This document shows positions 27,386 to 35,139 of a stretch of DNA of 64,000 nt, piece after piece; positions within the stretch are counted from its first letter, which is position 1; every line of letters starts with the position of its first letter. The notes beneath the pieces were generated by a model that ran no database searches, had not been told where the DNA came from, and saw only the letters and a list, made by a program, of their open reading frames with translations. The stretch is from Dyadobacter sp. UC 10 (lineage in GTDB: Bacteria > Bacteroidota > Bacteroidia > Cytophagales > Spirosomataceae). The stretch covers positions 3,158,501 through 3,222,500 of the forward strand of contig NZ_VSRN01000001.1 in NCBI RefSeq assembly GCF_008369915.1, given 5' to 3'. The translations under genes were made by a program, and so were the position numbers.

Positions 27386-30300
27386 ATGAAAAATCGTCAT
27401 ATATACACCCTTTTTGTCCTGGTTTTCCTATTACCGCGGGTTTCTAATTCGCAGCAAACCAATAGCCGCAGTTATGTTATTTCCCGAATCTATAAGCAGT
27501 CGGGCAGTGACCCCAATGACATAAGCAAAGTGGTAACCGAGGTGCAGTACATAGATGGGCTCGGTCGTCCGCTGCAAAAAGTCGCGGTTGGTCAAAGTCC
27601 TTCCGGAGGTGATTTCGTATATCCCAATGAGTTCGACGCAGCGGGAAGGCAGCCTAAGCAATTTTTACCATATGTGTCTGCCGGAAGCGGCGCTTACCGG
27701 AACAATAGCACCACGGATGTAGTAACCTGGTATGGGGCCAATTCCGCGGGGTTGCAAGCCACTGATTTGGCGAGGCCCTATCATGAAAGTTTTTTTGAAG
27801 AGTCCCCGGCAAGCCGCATCAGCAAGCAGCGAGCTTCGGGCAACAAAAGCGCCAGCTCGGTTATCAGGTATAAAACCAACGCCACCAACCAGGTGAACCG
27901 CTATGATTACGACCCCGTCGCCAAAACGATCGTCCAGGTGGGCCAGTATCCAGCGGGCACGCTGATCTGTGAGAACAGCACGGATGAAGAAGGTCATGTC
28001 AGCAACGAGTTCACAGACCTGCTCGGTCAGATAGTTTGCCGCCAGGTGATTGCAGCAGCCGGGAGTACACTATCCACTTACTATGTACATGACGAGCTGG
28101 GTTTGCTTCGCGCAATTTTGCAGCCTAACTATCAGGATATCGTGTCATTAACTGACCATGCATTCACCTATGACTACGATGAGCGGGCGCGAATGATCGC
28201 GAAGAATGTTCCGGGTTTTGGTAAAACAGAATACGTTTATGACCAATATGACCGTCTGTCGCTATCCCGGGATCCCAGTCAAAAACAAAGGGGCGTATGG
28301 GGCTTCACGAAATACGACGCACAAAATCGTCCGGTTGCCGACGGTGAAATTTCCTCTGCATTGACCCGAACCGACTGGTCAGTTGTTGTGGATGCGAATA
28401 CACAGCATCATGAAGAGCGGAATAATGGTGCCGTCGCTGGTTATACGCTGGATAAAACGGCACCCAAGAATGCGACCGAAGCCAACTTGCTTTCCATCCA
28501 TTTTTTTGACGACTACGCTTTTTTAAAGGCGGCCAATCTTTCTTATTCCAATGTTTATTATCCGTCGAGTAATGCGAGTGTAAAGTCGCAGCCGACCGGC
28601 GGCCGCTTGAGGATGTTGCCCGGAAATGGCGCGACAGGTGGCTGGCTTACCCATAGCGTCTACTATGATGCCGAATATCGCGTGATCCAGATTGTTAAAG
28701 AACTGTATGATCTGGGAGCAGGTGGCATTGAACGGCAATCCATGCAATATAAATATGATCTCGCCCCGGTTATCGCAGCGCAAAAAACCGAACAGGTCCT
28801 GGGAGGCAATCTCATTAACACGCATCTTGCAACCTATGCCTACGACCATGCCGACCGCCTGTTAAGTGTGAAGGAAAAGGTTACCAATGGCGCCAAGAGC
28901 ACGGAAGCATTTACTCTGGCGCAACGTTACAATGCATTAGGCCAGCTGCAAAGCAAATGGTTTCATTCTGACGACGGTTCCAAGTTCCGGCTTAAAACAA
29001 TTTACACTCATAATATCCGCAGCTGGCTGGCAGAGGGTAAAACGGTTTATAAAAAGGAAGAAAACGGACCGGAGCGCTCTTATTACGGCTTCAACCTCGC
29101 CTATATCAACGGGGCAAATTATACCAACGGCAACATCAGCCAGATGCAATGGCTTGGCAAAGACGAGGCAGCCTTTACCAAAGGGCTCAGCTTCACTTAC
29201 GATGGTGCTGACAGGCTCACCGGATCGACGGGTTTATTGGGTTATGCGGATACAGAAAAAAGCATCACGTACGACAAAAACGGGAACATCAAAACGCTCG
29301 TCCGGGCTGGTGCGGCAGTTGATAACCTGAGTTATGCGTACACCGGTAATAGGTTGACCGCTGTCACGGACGGTTCGGGAAGTAATGCGGGTGTAAAGAA
29401 TGGCATAAGCAGCTACACGTATGACGAGAATGGGAATATGACCGGCGATGGCAACCGGGGCGCCACTTTGACTTACAATTATCTGAATTTGCCTAAAACG
29501 GTTAAAATCGGTGCAAAGACCTTCACGTATGATTATGATGCGGCAGGCGCAAAGCGAAAATACGTGGCCGATACCCTAACTTTGAAATATGCCGGGATGT
29601 TTGAATACCGACAGGTTGGGAATGTCAATAACCTGTACCGGATCGGGTCGGGTGAAGGACAGGTTGTTTACAAGGGAGGGAACCTTGTATTTGAATACTA
29701 TTTAAAAGACCATCTGGGCAATGTCCGCATTGCATTTAACGACAAAGGGCAAGTTCTGCAAAAGACGGATTATTATCCGTTTGGGCTGAGTATTAACCGG
29801 GACGGGGCGGTACCGAAGGTACAGAACTGGGTAAACCGGTATTTGTATAATGAGAAGGAGCTGCAAGTGGGAAGTGGTTACCTGGATTACGGGGCGCGGA
29901 TGTATATGGCGGAGATTGGAAGATGGGGAGTGGTGGATGGGATGGCGGAGATTTATGAGGGGTGGTCTCCATATCATTATGCGGAAAATAACGCGATCGG
30001 CAATATCGACCCGGACGGTATGGCGTCGTTTGGCGTCAATAGGAGTTCAGAAGACGAAAAATCGAATCCTGGGGCCTCGAGTAAGGGTAATCAGGTAATA
30101 GGTGATTGCCCAACCTGCCCGAAGGACAAGGCGTATGACATTTACCGGGATTCCGATGCGCTATTTACCTATGACAACAAAACAGGCATTGTGTTCAATG
30201 GGGACGGCAGAGGGGCGACAGTTTACGGGACAAAATACAATCAGCAAGCAACCACTATCGGTCTGCCGTTTTGGTATGGTTTACGTGGTATTGAAAATAT

Positions 30301-30646
30301 CCCACAAATAGGCCTGAAAGGAATAAAGTTGGCCGTCACGGTACCTTTGATGGTACTGGCTTTGGTTTTGACTCCGACAACGGTGCAGGCTCCGGGGGTA
30401 AATCCGGCAATTGTGTACCATAAAATGCCGCCCAAAGTGCTACCTGGATTCCCAGGTGCAAAAAAAGTACCCTCAAAAAATCAAAGAACAAGGTGGGTTA
30501 CACCTGATGGTAAAATTTTGGAATGGGATTATCAGCATGGCGATGTGGAAGTTTACGATAAACGGGGTAATCACAAAGGATCAGCAGATCCTAATTCTGG
30601 TAGAATGACAAAAGATCCAGTTCCAGGGAGAAAAACTAATAACTGA
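27386..30646 (+). CDS. RHS-repeat toxin with colicin-E3-type 16S rRNase tip
   Basis: From ATG 27386 the protein has 1086 residues and a Sec signal (MKNRHIYTLFVLVFLLP...SNSQQ). The N-terminal domain (YVISRIYKQSG, VQYIDGLGRPLQKVAVGQSP) is DUF6443-like, followed by YD repeats. The RHS core is at about residues 770-880: LKDHLGNVRIAF, TDYYPFGLS, YLDYGARMYMAEIGRW, NNAIGNIDPDG. A variable region with a hydrophobic stretch (VTVPLMVLALVLTP) leads to the tip. The last 55 or so residues align with the colicin E3 rRNase domain: TRW...DGKILEWDYQHGDVEVYD...DPNSGRMTKDPVPGR. The E3 catalytic set is matched by Asp1048, His1051, Glu1055 and Arg1082. It should cleave 16S rRNA in the decoding centre of target cells. 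The immunity gene follows one base after the stop. Confidence 0.9.
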   Translation: MKNRHIYTLFVLVFLLPRVSNSQQTNSRSYVISRIYKQSGSDPNDISKVVTEVQYIDGLGRPLQKVAVGQSPSGGDFVYPNEFDAAGRQPKQFLPYVSAGSGAYRNNSTTDVVTWYGANSAGLQATDLARPYHESFFEESPASRISKQRASGNKSASSVIRYKTNATNQVNRYDYDPVAKTIVQVGQYPAGTLICENSTDEEGHVSNEFTDLLGQIVCRQVIAAAGSTLSTYYVHDELGLLRAILQPNYQDIVSLTDHAFTYDYDERARMIAKNVPGFGKTEYVYDQYDRLSLSRDPSQKQRGVWGFTKYDAQNRPVADGEISSALTRTDWSVVVDANTQHHEERNNGAVAGYTLDKTAPKNATEANLLSIHFFDDYAFLKAANLSYSNVYYPSSNASVKSQPTGGRLRMLPGNGATGGWLTHSVYYDAEYRVIQIVKELYDLGAGGIERQSMQYKYDLAPVIAAQKTEQVLGGNLINTHLATYAYDHADRLLSVKEKVTNGAKSTEAFTLAQRYNALGQLQSKWFHSDDGSKFRLKTIYTHNIRSWLAEGKTVYKKEENGPERSYYGFNLAYINGANYTNGNISQMQWLGKDEAAFTKGLSFTYDGADRLTGSTGLLGYADTEKSITYDKNGNIKTLVRAGAAVDNLSYAYTGNRLTAVTDGSGSNAGVKNGISSYTYDENGNMTGDGNRGATLTYNYLNLPKTVKIGAKTFTYDYDAAGAKRKYVADTLTLKYAGMFEYRQVGNVNNLYRIGSGEGQVVYKGGNLVFEYYLKDHLGNVRIAFNDKGQVLQKTDYYPFGLSINRDGAVPKVQNWVNRYLYNEKELQVGSGYLDYGARMYMAEIGRWGVVDGMAEIYEGWSPYHYAENNAIGNIDPDGMASFGVNRSSEDEKSNPGASSKGNQVIGDCPTCPKDKAYDIYRDSDALFTYDNKTGIVFNGDGRGATVYGTKYNQQATTIGLPFWYGLRGIENIPQIGLKGIKLAVTVPLMVLALVLTPTTVQAPGVNPAIVYHKMPPKVLPGFPGAKKVPSKNQRTRWVTPDGKILEWDYQHGDVEVYDKRGNHKGSADPNSGRMTKDPVPGRKTNN

Positions 30647-30647
30647 T

Positions 30648-30887
30648 ATGAAAATTAAAAGAGTAATTTTTGTCTACGACAAGACAAATGAAGATTTAAT
30701 TGATGAAATATTAATTGATATATCTATTGAATCTTTAAAATCCATTTTTACGCCTTATGAGGATGACCCTAATTTAATTATGTCCTATGACATAACAGAA
30801 GAACAGACATCACAATTGCAATTATTTAAAAGCATAGATTTTGACTTTTTGAATAACATTTATCAAATGGAATGTTATCAAGAATAA
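30648..30887 (+). CDS. Immunity protein for the E3-type RHS tip
   Basis: A 79-residue acidic protein that starts one base after the toxin stop, so it is translationally coupled. The opening KIKRVIFVYDKTNEDLIDE is followed by DDPNLIMSYDITEEQ and DFDFLNNIYQMECYQE. Its size and acidity fit colicin E3-type immunity proteins (about 85 residues), which bind the rRNase domain. The spacing of a YDK..ED segment near the start recalls ImmE3, but overall similarity is too low for me to be sure of homology. It is clearly richer in A and T than the RHS core, like the other immunity genes of this locus. Confidence 0.85.
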   Translation: MKIKRVIFVYDKTNEDLIDEILIDISIESLKSIFTPYEDDPNLIMSYDITEEQTSQLQLFKSIDFDFLNNIYQMECYQE

Positions 30888-30940
30888 ACCAAAATACTTT
30901 TGATTAATAATATTTACCCAACGCCTTGGATCACCCGGGG

Positions 30941-31330
30941 TTGCTTTACGGCAAAAAATTTAGTCAGCAAGCGACCACTATTGGGCTGCCCTTGTGGTAT
31001 GGTTTAGGCAGTATTACCGGAAATATCCCTCAAATAGGTCTGAAAGGGCTAAAATTAGTCGCCACAGTACCTTTGATGACATTGGCTTTTGTGTTGACGC
31101 CGACACCGGCCGGGGAAAATTCGACGGTGGATCAGTATGTTTTGAATTCAAAAGGAGGAAAGCAAAATTTATGGGATGATCAACTCTCACCTCTATCAAA
31201 CCAACAACTTAAAGAAAAAGAAGCGGCGGCAAAAGGAGCAAAGGATACTCAACTTCAGCAAAAGATAAAAAAAGAGTGGAAAAGGCGAGGGGAATCGAAT
31301 CAGCAAAAAAGAAACAGCAGAGGTTATTAA
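30941..31330 (+). pseudogene. Displaced RHS C-terminal cassette 1 with a different toxin tip
   Basis: An open frame begins at TTG 30926, but recognisable RHS sequence starts at about 30941 with no proper start codon. The first part (SQQATTIGLPLWYGLG, NIPQIGLKGLKL, VPLMTLAFVLTP) parallels the linker of the full RHS gene at 30235-30380. Homology stops near 31105, where a new tip begins: a basic helical domain with LWDDQLSPLSNQQL and IKKEWKRRGESNQQKR. The tip is intact to its stop at 31328. I cannot name the toxin family with confidence; the late RGExNxQKR pattern occurs in other polymorphic toxins. Without a start or RHS shell it would not act unless joined to an RHS gene by recombination. Confidence 0.78.
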
Positions 31331-31344
31331 TAAATAGATCGGAA

Positions 31345-31974
31345 ATGAAAAAAAAATCATTTGACTTACAAACGAAGTCGGGAAATATTTATGAAATTCT
31401 TAATTCCAGTAGAAGGAAAGATTTTATAGAAAAATATCAATTCTTTCGAATAGACGGCAATAATGCCTTATATGAACAATGGATATCTGAAAATATGTCA
31501 TCTACCACCCAAAATAGCGTTATAGAAGATATATTTAAATTGGCAGGCCTGGAATTTCTTATCCATTCATCTATAACAGAGTTTGGACTTAAAGTGCTGT
31601 CTGGTAGATATTCATATTTTACAAAACTAGAGTGTTTGGTCTACTATCTGACGGTCGGTGAGCTGCTGGATAGAGATCTTTTCATTAAAGCGGCGAATGT
31701 TGCAATTCGATACACGAGAAATGAATTAGTTAAGTTTCAGGCAAATTTGAATCTGGCCAGATACAATGATGACAATATTTATGTTGTTAAAGAATGGCTG
31801 ATAACCACGCCTTATCCAACACTATTTTATAGAGTGAAAAATCTTCTTTGGCTATTTCCGGAGGACAAGAGGCTTCTTATTGCCAAAGTTTTACATGAAG
31901 TACTTTGTTCTAAAGAGTTTTCAAACGAAGTATTACAGGAAATATCATCCGGCATAAAACAATTAGGTAAATAA
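31345..31974 (+). CDS. Putative immunity protein of cassette 1
   Basis: The frame is open from 31276, but ATG 31345, with GGAA just before it and lying 14 bases after the tip's stop, gives a 209-residue protein starting MKKKSFDLQTKSGNIYEIL. It is predicted mostly alpha-helical, with no signal peptide or membrane span. No known immunity family is recognisable to me. Position directly after a toxin tip, low G+C compared with flanking host genes, and an intact frame support an immunity role against the cassette 1 tip. Confidence 0.72.
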   Translation: MKKKSFDLQTKSGNIYEILNSSRRKDFIEKYQFFRIDGNNALYEQWISENMSSTTQNSVIEDIFKLAGLEFLIHSSITEFGLKVLSGRYSYFTKLECLVYYLTVGELLDRDLFIKAANVAIRYTRNELVKFQANLNLARYNDDNIYVVKEWLITTPYPTLFYRVKNLLWLFPEDKRLLIAKVLHEVLCSKEFSNEVLQEISSGIKQLGK

Positions 31975-32040
31975 AGAAGTAGTAGCAAATTTATCATAGC
32001 ATCTGAGAAACGAAAAAACTAGGTGGTTACTGATCGTATG

Positions 32041-32439
32041 CGATACAATTTCCCAAGGGCCTTGCCTTTGCTGATACCGCTTGCTTACAGCGTCCTGGAC
32101 ACTTATTTAAAGGGGCCATCGGTGATTGAGGATATTGCGCAGCTTTTGGAGCGGATGGGGGTGTCGAGTGAGGTGCTTAGGGGGCCGAGGCAATTGAACG
32201 CAAAGCCAACTCCCAAAACCAATGAAGAGGAGTTTATTAAATTACCAGGGAACCAAGGATATATTCATAAAAAGACAGGTGAAATATATAAAAAGAGCCA
32301 TACAAGCCATGGGAACGCTGGTAACGTGGGTGAACAATGGAAAGTATGACCCAAAGGAACGACTGATTTTGGATCTAATTCCAAAAAATCGGTGCAAAGA
32401 ACAACACTTGATGGAAACGGTAATATTATAGGAAATTAG
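32041..32439 (+). pseudogene. Displaced RHS cassette 2, toxin tip interrupted by TGA
   Basis: The RHS linker copy (PRALPLLIPLAYSVLDTYLK...ERMGVSSEVL) is followed by a new tip: GYIHKKTGEIYKKSHTSHGN and VGEQWK. The frame then meets TGA at 32347-32349. Reading on in the same frame gives 29 more codons (PKGTTDFGSNSKKS...TLDGNGNIIGN) to TAG at 32437-32439, only 5 bp before the immunity gene. The continuation is plainly part of the tip, because the tip of cassette 3 ends in a similar TGTLDKNLNRI. So the TGA looks like a nonsense mutation in a once complete toxin. There is no start codon of its own. Confidence 0.8.
32051..32174 (+). repeat. RHS linker repeat, copy 1
   Basis: Near-identical to 33491-33613 and, over its first 75 or so bases, to 35627-35703. 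It encodes the hydrophobic linker LPLLIPLAYSVLDTYLKGPS and the stretch up to the start of the tip. It is a likely site of homologous exchange between cassettes. Confidence 0.85.
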
Positions 32440-32444
32440 AAAAT

Positions 32445-32786
32445 ATGAAATTCGACGATTTATATCAAAAAACCATTAAATACTACCCTACCAGTATTGA
32501 TATTTCGGATGGGAAATTTTTAGAAGAAACAAATGGATTTCGTTTTGATAATTTGTCAAATGCATGGGACTTAGCGGAGTCTTATGCTGAAAATGAATGG
32601 CAAGATTTACTTATTTGGACAATTTTTGGATATTTACACAACAAAGCAAGAAGCCTTTTTACTAGTAAAGAATCAGAAATCATGACCTTGTCGACGGTAA
32701 TTGATATTGAGGATTTGGAAATGGATTTCCTGAGTGATTTGCAAGAAGAAGGTTACGAAGATATGTTAAAGGAGTACTTAAAGTAA
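32445..32786 (+). CDS. Putative immunity protein of cassette 2
   Basis: A 113-residue, strongly acidic protein (MKFDDLYQKTIKYYPTSIDI...; ending DLQEEGYEDMLKEYLK). It starts 5 bp after the TAG that ends the original tip frame, the usual toxin-immunity spacing. It has no signal peptide. The frame is intact although the toxin before it is interrupted. I do not recognise its family. A good Rho-independent terminator follows 2 bp after the stop, which closes this cassette. Confidence 0.72.
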   Translation: MKFDDLYQKTIKYYPTSIDISDGKFLEETNGFRFDNLSNAWDLAESYAENEWQDLLIWTIFGYLHNKARSLFTSKESEIMTLSTVIDIEDLEMDFLSDLQEEGYEDMLKEYLK

Positions 32787-32788
32787 AT

Positions 32789-32818
32789 AAAAAGCGCTCC
32801 ACTTTGGAGTGCTTTTTA
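32789..32818 (+). terminator. Rho-independent terminator after cassette 2
   Basis: A 13-bp stem (AAAAAGCGCTCCA paired with TGGAGTGCTTTTT, one G-U) with a CTT loop and a T-rich 3' arm, directly after the immunity stop at 32784-32786. Confidence 0.9.
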
Positions 32819-33049
32819 TTTATACCGCATATTCCTCTTTTGCTCTAAAATCTCTGATAAAGGCATCCAGAAAGGCAAAAAACGGTTTTCTTTTCATCTT
32901 CAATTTTTTTTATCTAGAGAGGCACTTTGCCCTCATCTACCAGTTAATCCGGTATCTCCTTTTCCAAATCAAAATCAACTAAAAAAGAAAAACCGCAGCT
33001 TGCCATAGTGGCAAACAGCACTTTTGCCAAGCGTTCTTTGAAGCATTAA

Positions 33050-33862
33050 ATTACTACCCCTTTGGGTTGAGTATAGACCGGAATAGCCTGATTACCCCTC
33101 AGGATGCCGTGAACGCGGTTAACCGCTATCTGTTTAACGACTAAGAATTCCAAGTAGGATTTCTTGATTATGGTGCAAGAATGTATATGCCTGAGGTGGG
33201 GAGATGGGGGGTGGTGGATGCGCTGTCGGAGAAGAACAATAATACCTCGGGTTATTCCTATGCCGTCAATAATCCTGTTCTTTTTACCGATCCCTTTGGT
33301 TTGGATACATCCAGAGCCAATGCGAATAAGCCAGTATATCAGGGTGATGTGATCGTTTTTGAGAATGGGTCGAGTGCTGTTCAAAGCGTGAATGAGCCAC
33401 TATAAAGGGTCAGAAAGCAAACAGTCAATCAACGGATCTAACATTGCTTTCTCCGGGATCTTTTTCACTAGTTTTCGGCCCCAGAAGTATTCCGAGAGTA
33501 CTGCCTTTGCTGATACCGCTTGCTTACAGCGTCCTGAACACTTATTTAAAGGGGCCATCGGTGATTGAAGACATTGCGCAGCTTTTGGAGCGGATGGGGG
33601 TGTCGAGTGAGGTTTTACGAGAGCCCGCGATACGAAATTCGGAGGATGTAGAAATACCTAAGGGCTATAACGAAACAAAAGAATATGGAAGGTTTAAGGG
33701 ACAAAAGGTGTACAGAAAAGGAGAAAAGTTTATATCTCGAGACATTGGCCAAAAGATGGGTCAAGTCACAATGGCGGTGTTTGGAAATCGCTGAAGAGAG
33801 TTGGTAATAGATTAGAAAGAACCGGCACACTAGATAAAAATCTCAATAGAATAAAAGATTAA
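33050..33862 (+). pseudogene. Degenerate RHS core and toxin tip, cassette 3
   Basis: RHS core sequence from YYPFGLS onward (33052) runs through LFND, a TAA stop at 33142-33144, then FLDYGARMYMPEVGRWGVVDAL and the NNPVLFTDPFGLDTS variant of the core. Near 33397 one base is missing relative to the fragment at 35140-35724, shifting the frame. The linker then reads LPLLIPLAYSVLNTYLK. In the tip (GYNETKEYGRFKG, VYRKGEKFISRDI) another single-base loss near 33743-33755 shifts out of the frame that reads KDGSSHNGGVWKSLKRVG...TGTLDKNLNRIKD to TAA 33860-33862. The tip is a relative of the cassette 2 tip. Stretch 32819-33049 before it has no recognisable gene. Confidence 0.82.
33491..33613 (+). repeat. 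RHS linker repeat, copy 2
   Basis: Near-identical to copy 1 at 32051-32174 up to the point where the two toxin tips diverge, so exchange at this block would swap tip plus immunity gene. Confidence 0.85.
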
Positions 33863-33866
33863 CATT

Positions 33867-34436
33867 ATGAACAAACAAGAATTTATCAGGGACTATAAGA
33901 AACTATTTTCTCAAAATAATGAATTTAAAATTCGATTTGAGATGGGAGGTAATATAAGAAGTAAAAAGAAACGGGTGAAACAAGTGTTGACGAGATTTGA
34001 AGAGATTTCAAATGTGGTTTTTATGAAGAAAGAAATATGGGTACTTCTTATTATCTGGGATTTTAAAATGGATAATAATGAGAAACTAATTCGTCTAGGT
34101 TTCGATATAGATCTTGCAAAAAACTATTATTTTGGGAAGGTTAACGATGGATTAATAGAAATGAAATATTTTGATCAAGAAGTATTAGATGAAGCTGAAA
34201 TTCTTTATTTGGAATATGGGTCCTATTCATTTAGGGATATTTTACCATTAGTGCATTCAAGTGCTGGGTTTGATCTTGCAATGGAAAATACAGCAGGATT
34301 AAGTGCTTACTACATTTCTTTCTCCAAAGAGCCGGTATTATTAAATCTATATGATGATAGAGGTATGGAGTTATTGTCACATGATAAAAAGCTAATTGAT
34401 TCAATAAGCAGGAAGTTCAGCCATTATTTATTGTGA
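33867..34436 (+). CDS. DUF3885-like immunity protein of cassette 3
   Basis: A 189-residue protein starting 4 bases after the tip's true stop (33860-33862). The C-terminal segment YDDRGMELLSHDKKLIDSI, ending FSHYLL, is the hallmark of DUF3885. That small domain family often lies next to polymorphic toxin tips. The middle part (WDFKMDNNEKLIRLGFDIDL) fits as well. No signal peptide. Very A+T-rich compared with the RHS core. The frame is fully open although the preceding toxin has three lesions, which suggests selection for immunity alone, or very recent decay of the toxin. Confidence 0.8.
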   Translation: MNKQEFIRDYKKLFSQNNEFKIRFEMGGNIRSKKKRVKQVLTRFEEISNVVFMKKEIWVLLIIWDFKMDNNEKLIRLGFDIDLAKNYYFGKVNDGLIEMKYFDQEVLDEAEILYLEYGSYSFRDILPLVHSSAGFDLAMENTAGLSAYYISFSKEPVLLNLYDDRGMELLSHDKKLIDSISRKFSHYLL

Positions 34437-34458
34437 AATTCACATCTTAATCATAACC

Positions 34459-34855
34459 GACTACCTTGATTACGGGGCAAGGATGTATATGCCGGAGGTG
34501 GGCAGATGGGGTGTTGTTGATGCGATGGCGTATCTTTATGAGAGCTGGTCTCCATATCATTATGCAGGAAATAACGCCATTGGCAATATCGACTTGGACG
34601 GTATGGCGTCGTTTGGGATCAATGGGAGTTCAGAGGACGAGAAATCGAATCCTGGTGCTTCGAGTACGGGTAATCAGATAATAAGTGATTGTCCAAGCTG
34701 CCCGAAAGGCAAGGCTTTCGACATGGAAACTAGATAAACTCCACAAAGATCACTGGGATGTAACAAATCCAAAGACAGGAAAAAAAGTCAAAGAAATCGA
34801 CTTCAAAAATAATCAAATCTGGCCTGACGGAGCTAAAAATAAAAACAAACGATGA
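34459..34855 (+). pseudogene. Displaced RHS cassette 4 with short toxin tip in another frame
   Basis: The fragment reads DYLDYGARMYMPEVGRWGVV, then YESWSPYHYAGNNAIGNID and NPGASSTGNQIISDCPSCPK. It is a close copy of 29873-30140 of the full RHS gene. Homology ends at about 34725. The RHS frame stops at 34735-34737, but one frame over a 43-codon tip reads WKLDKLHKDHWDVTNPKTGK, then EIDFKNNQIWPDGAKNKNKR, to TGA 34853-34855. The HWDV...IWPDG pattern looks like the end of a nuclease-type polymorphic toxin, but I cannot name the family. The frame break could be a one-base insertion or a cassette junction. No start codon belongs to the fragment. Confidence 0.75.
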
Positions 34856-35028
34856 AATCAAAACATTCTTACACAGAATTCGAAAATACGCAACTGTGGA
34901 AAATAATTGAGAAAACTTTAAATGACTTGATTGAAAACCAGGATTTAGAGTTGACAACACGAAAAGGACATATAATTGGGTATTTCTGTAAAAACCTTGC
35001 AAATAATTTCAAATCATTTGAAGAATAG
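34852..35028 (+). CDS. Short immunity protein of cassette 4 (58 residues)
   Basis: ATG 34852-34854 overlaps the tip's TGA as ATGA. The frame has 58 codons and ends at TAG 35026-35028. The product MKSKHSYTEFENTQLWKIIE continues with LNDLIENQDLELTTR and IIGYFCKNLANNF. The ENTxLWKxIEK...NDLxENxD...IIGYxCK pattern is one I associate with short proteins next to RHS and similar toxin tips, which supports a real gene despite its length. The 4-bp overlap is the strongest evidence. It is easily missed by length cut-offs. Confidence 0.78.
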   Translation: MKSKHSYTEFENTQLWKIIEKTLNDLIENQDLELTTRKGHIIGYFCKNLANNFKSFEE

Positions 35029-35139
35029 CCTGGAACCTCCGGTTGAATGACTCTGTCATCAGTATTAGTACCTGGGAAACAGGTTGGTCGGGGCTATGCA
35101 GAGGCGTTAGAGTTAGCGGGTTACTGAAGCCAATGTTTT

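Noticed and set aside
32222..32431. Overlapping 69-codon frame in cassette 2
   Set aside because: It is another frame of the toxin tip; the tip frame itself, with its TGA ignored, aligns with the tip of cassette 3.
32347..33760. Programmed recoding (stop read-through or frameshifting) to explain the broken tips
   Set aside because: The lesions differ in kind and place, fragment 3 has three of them, and no slippery site with a downstream structure is evident; decay is simpler.
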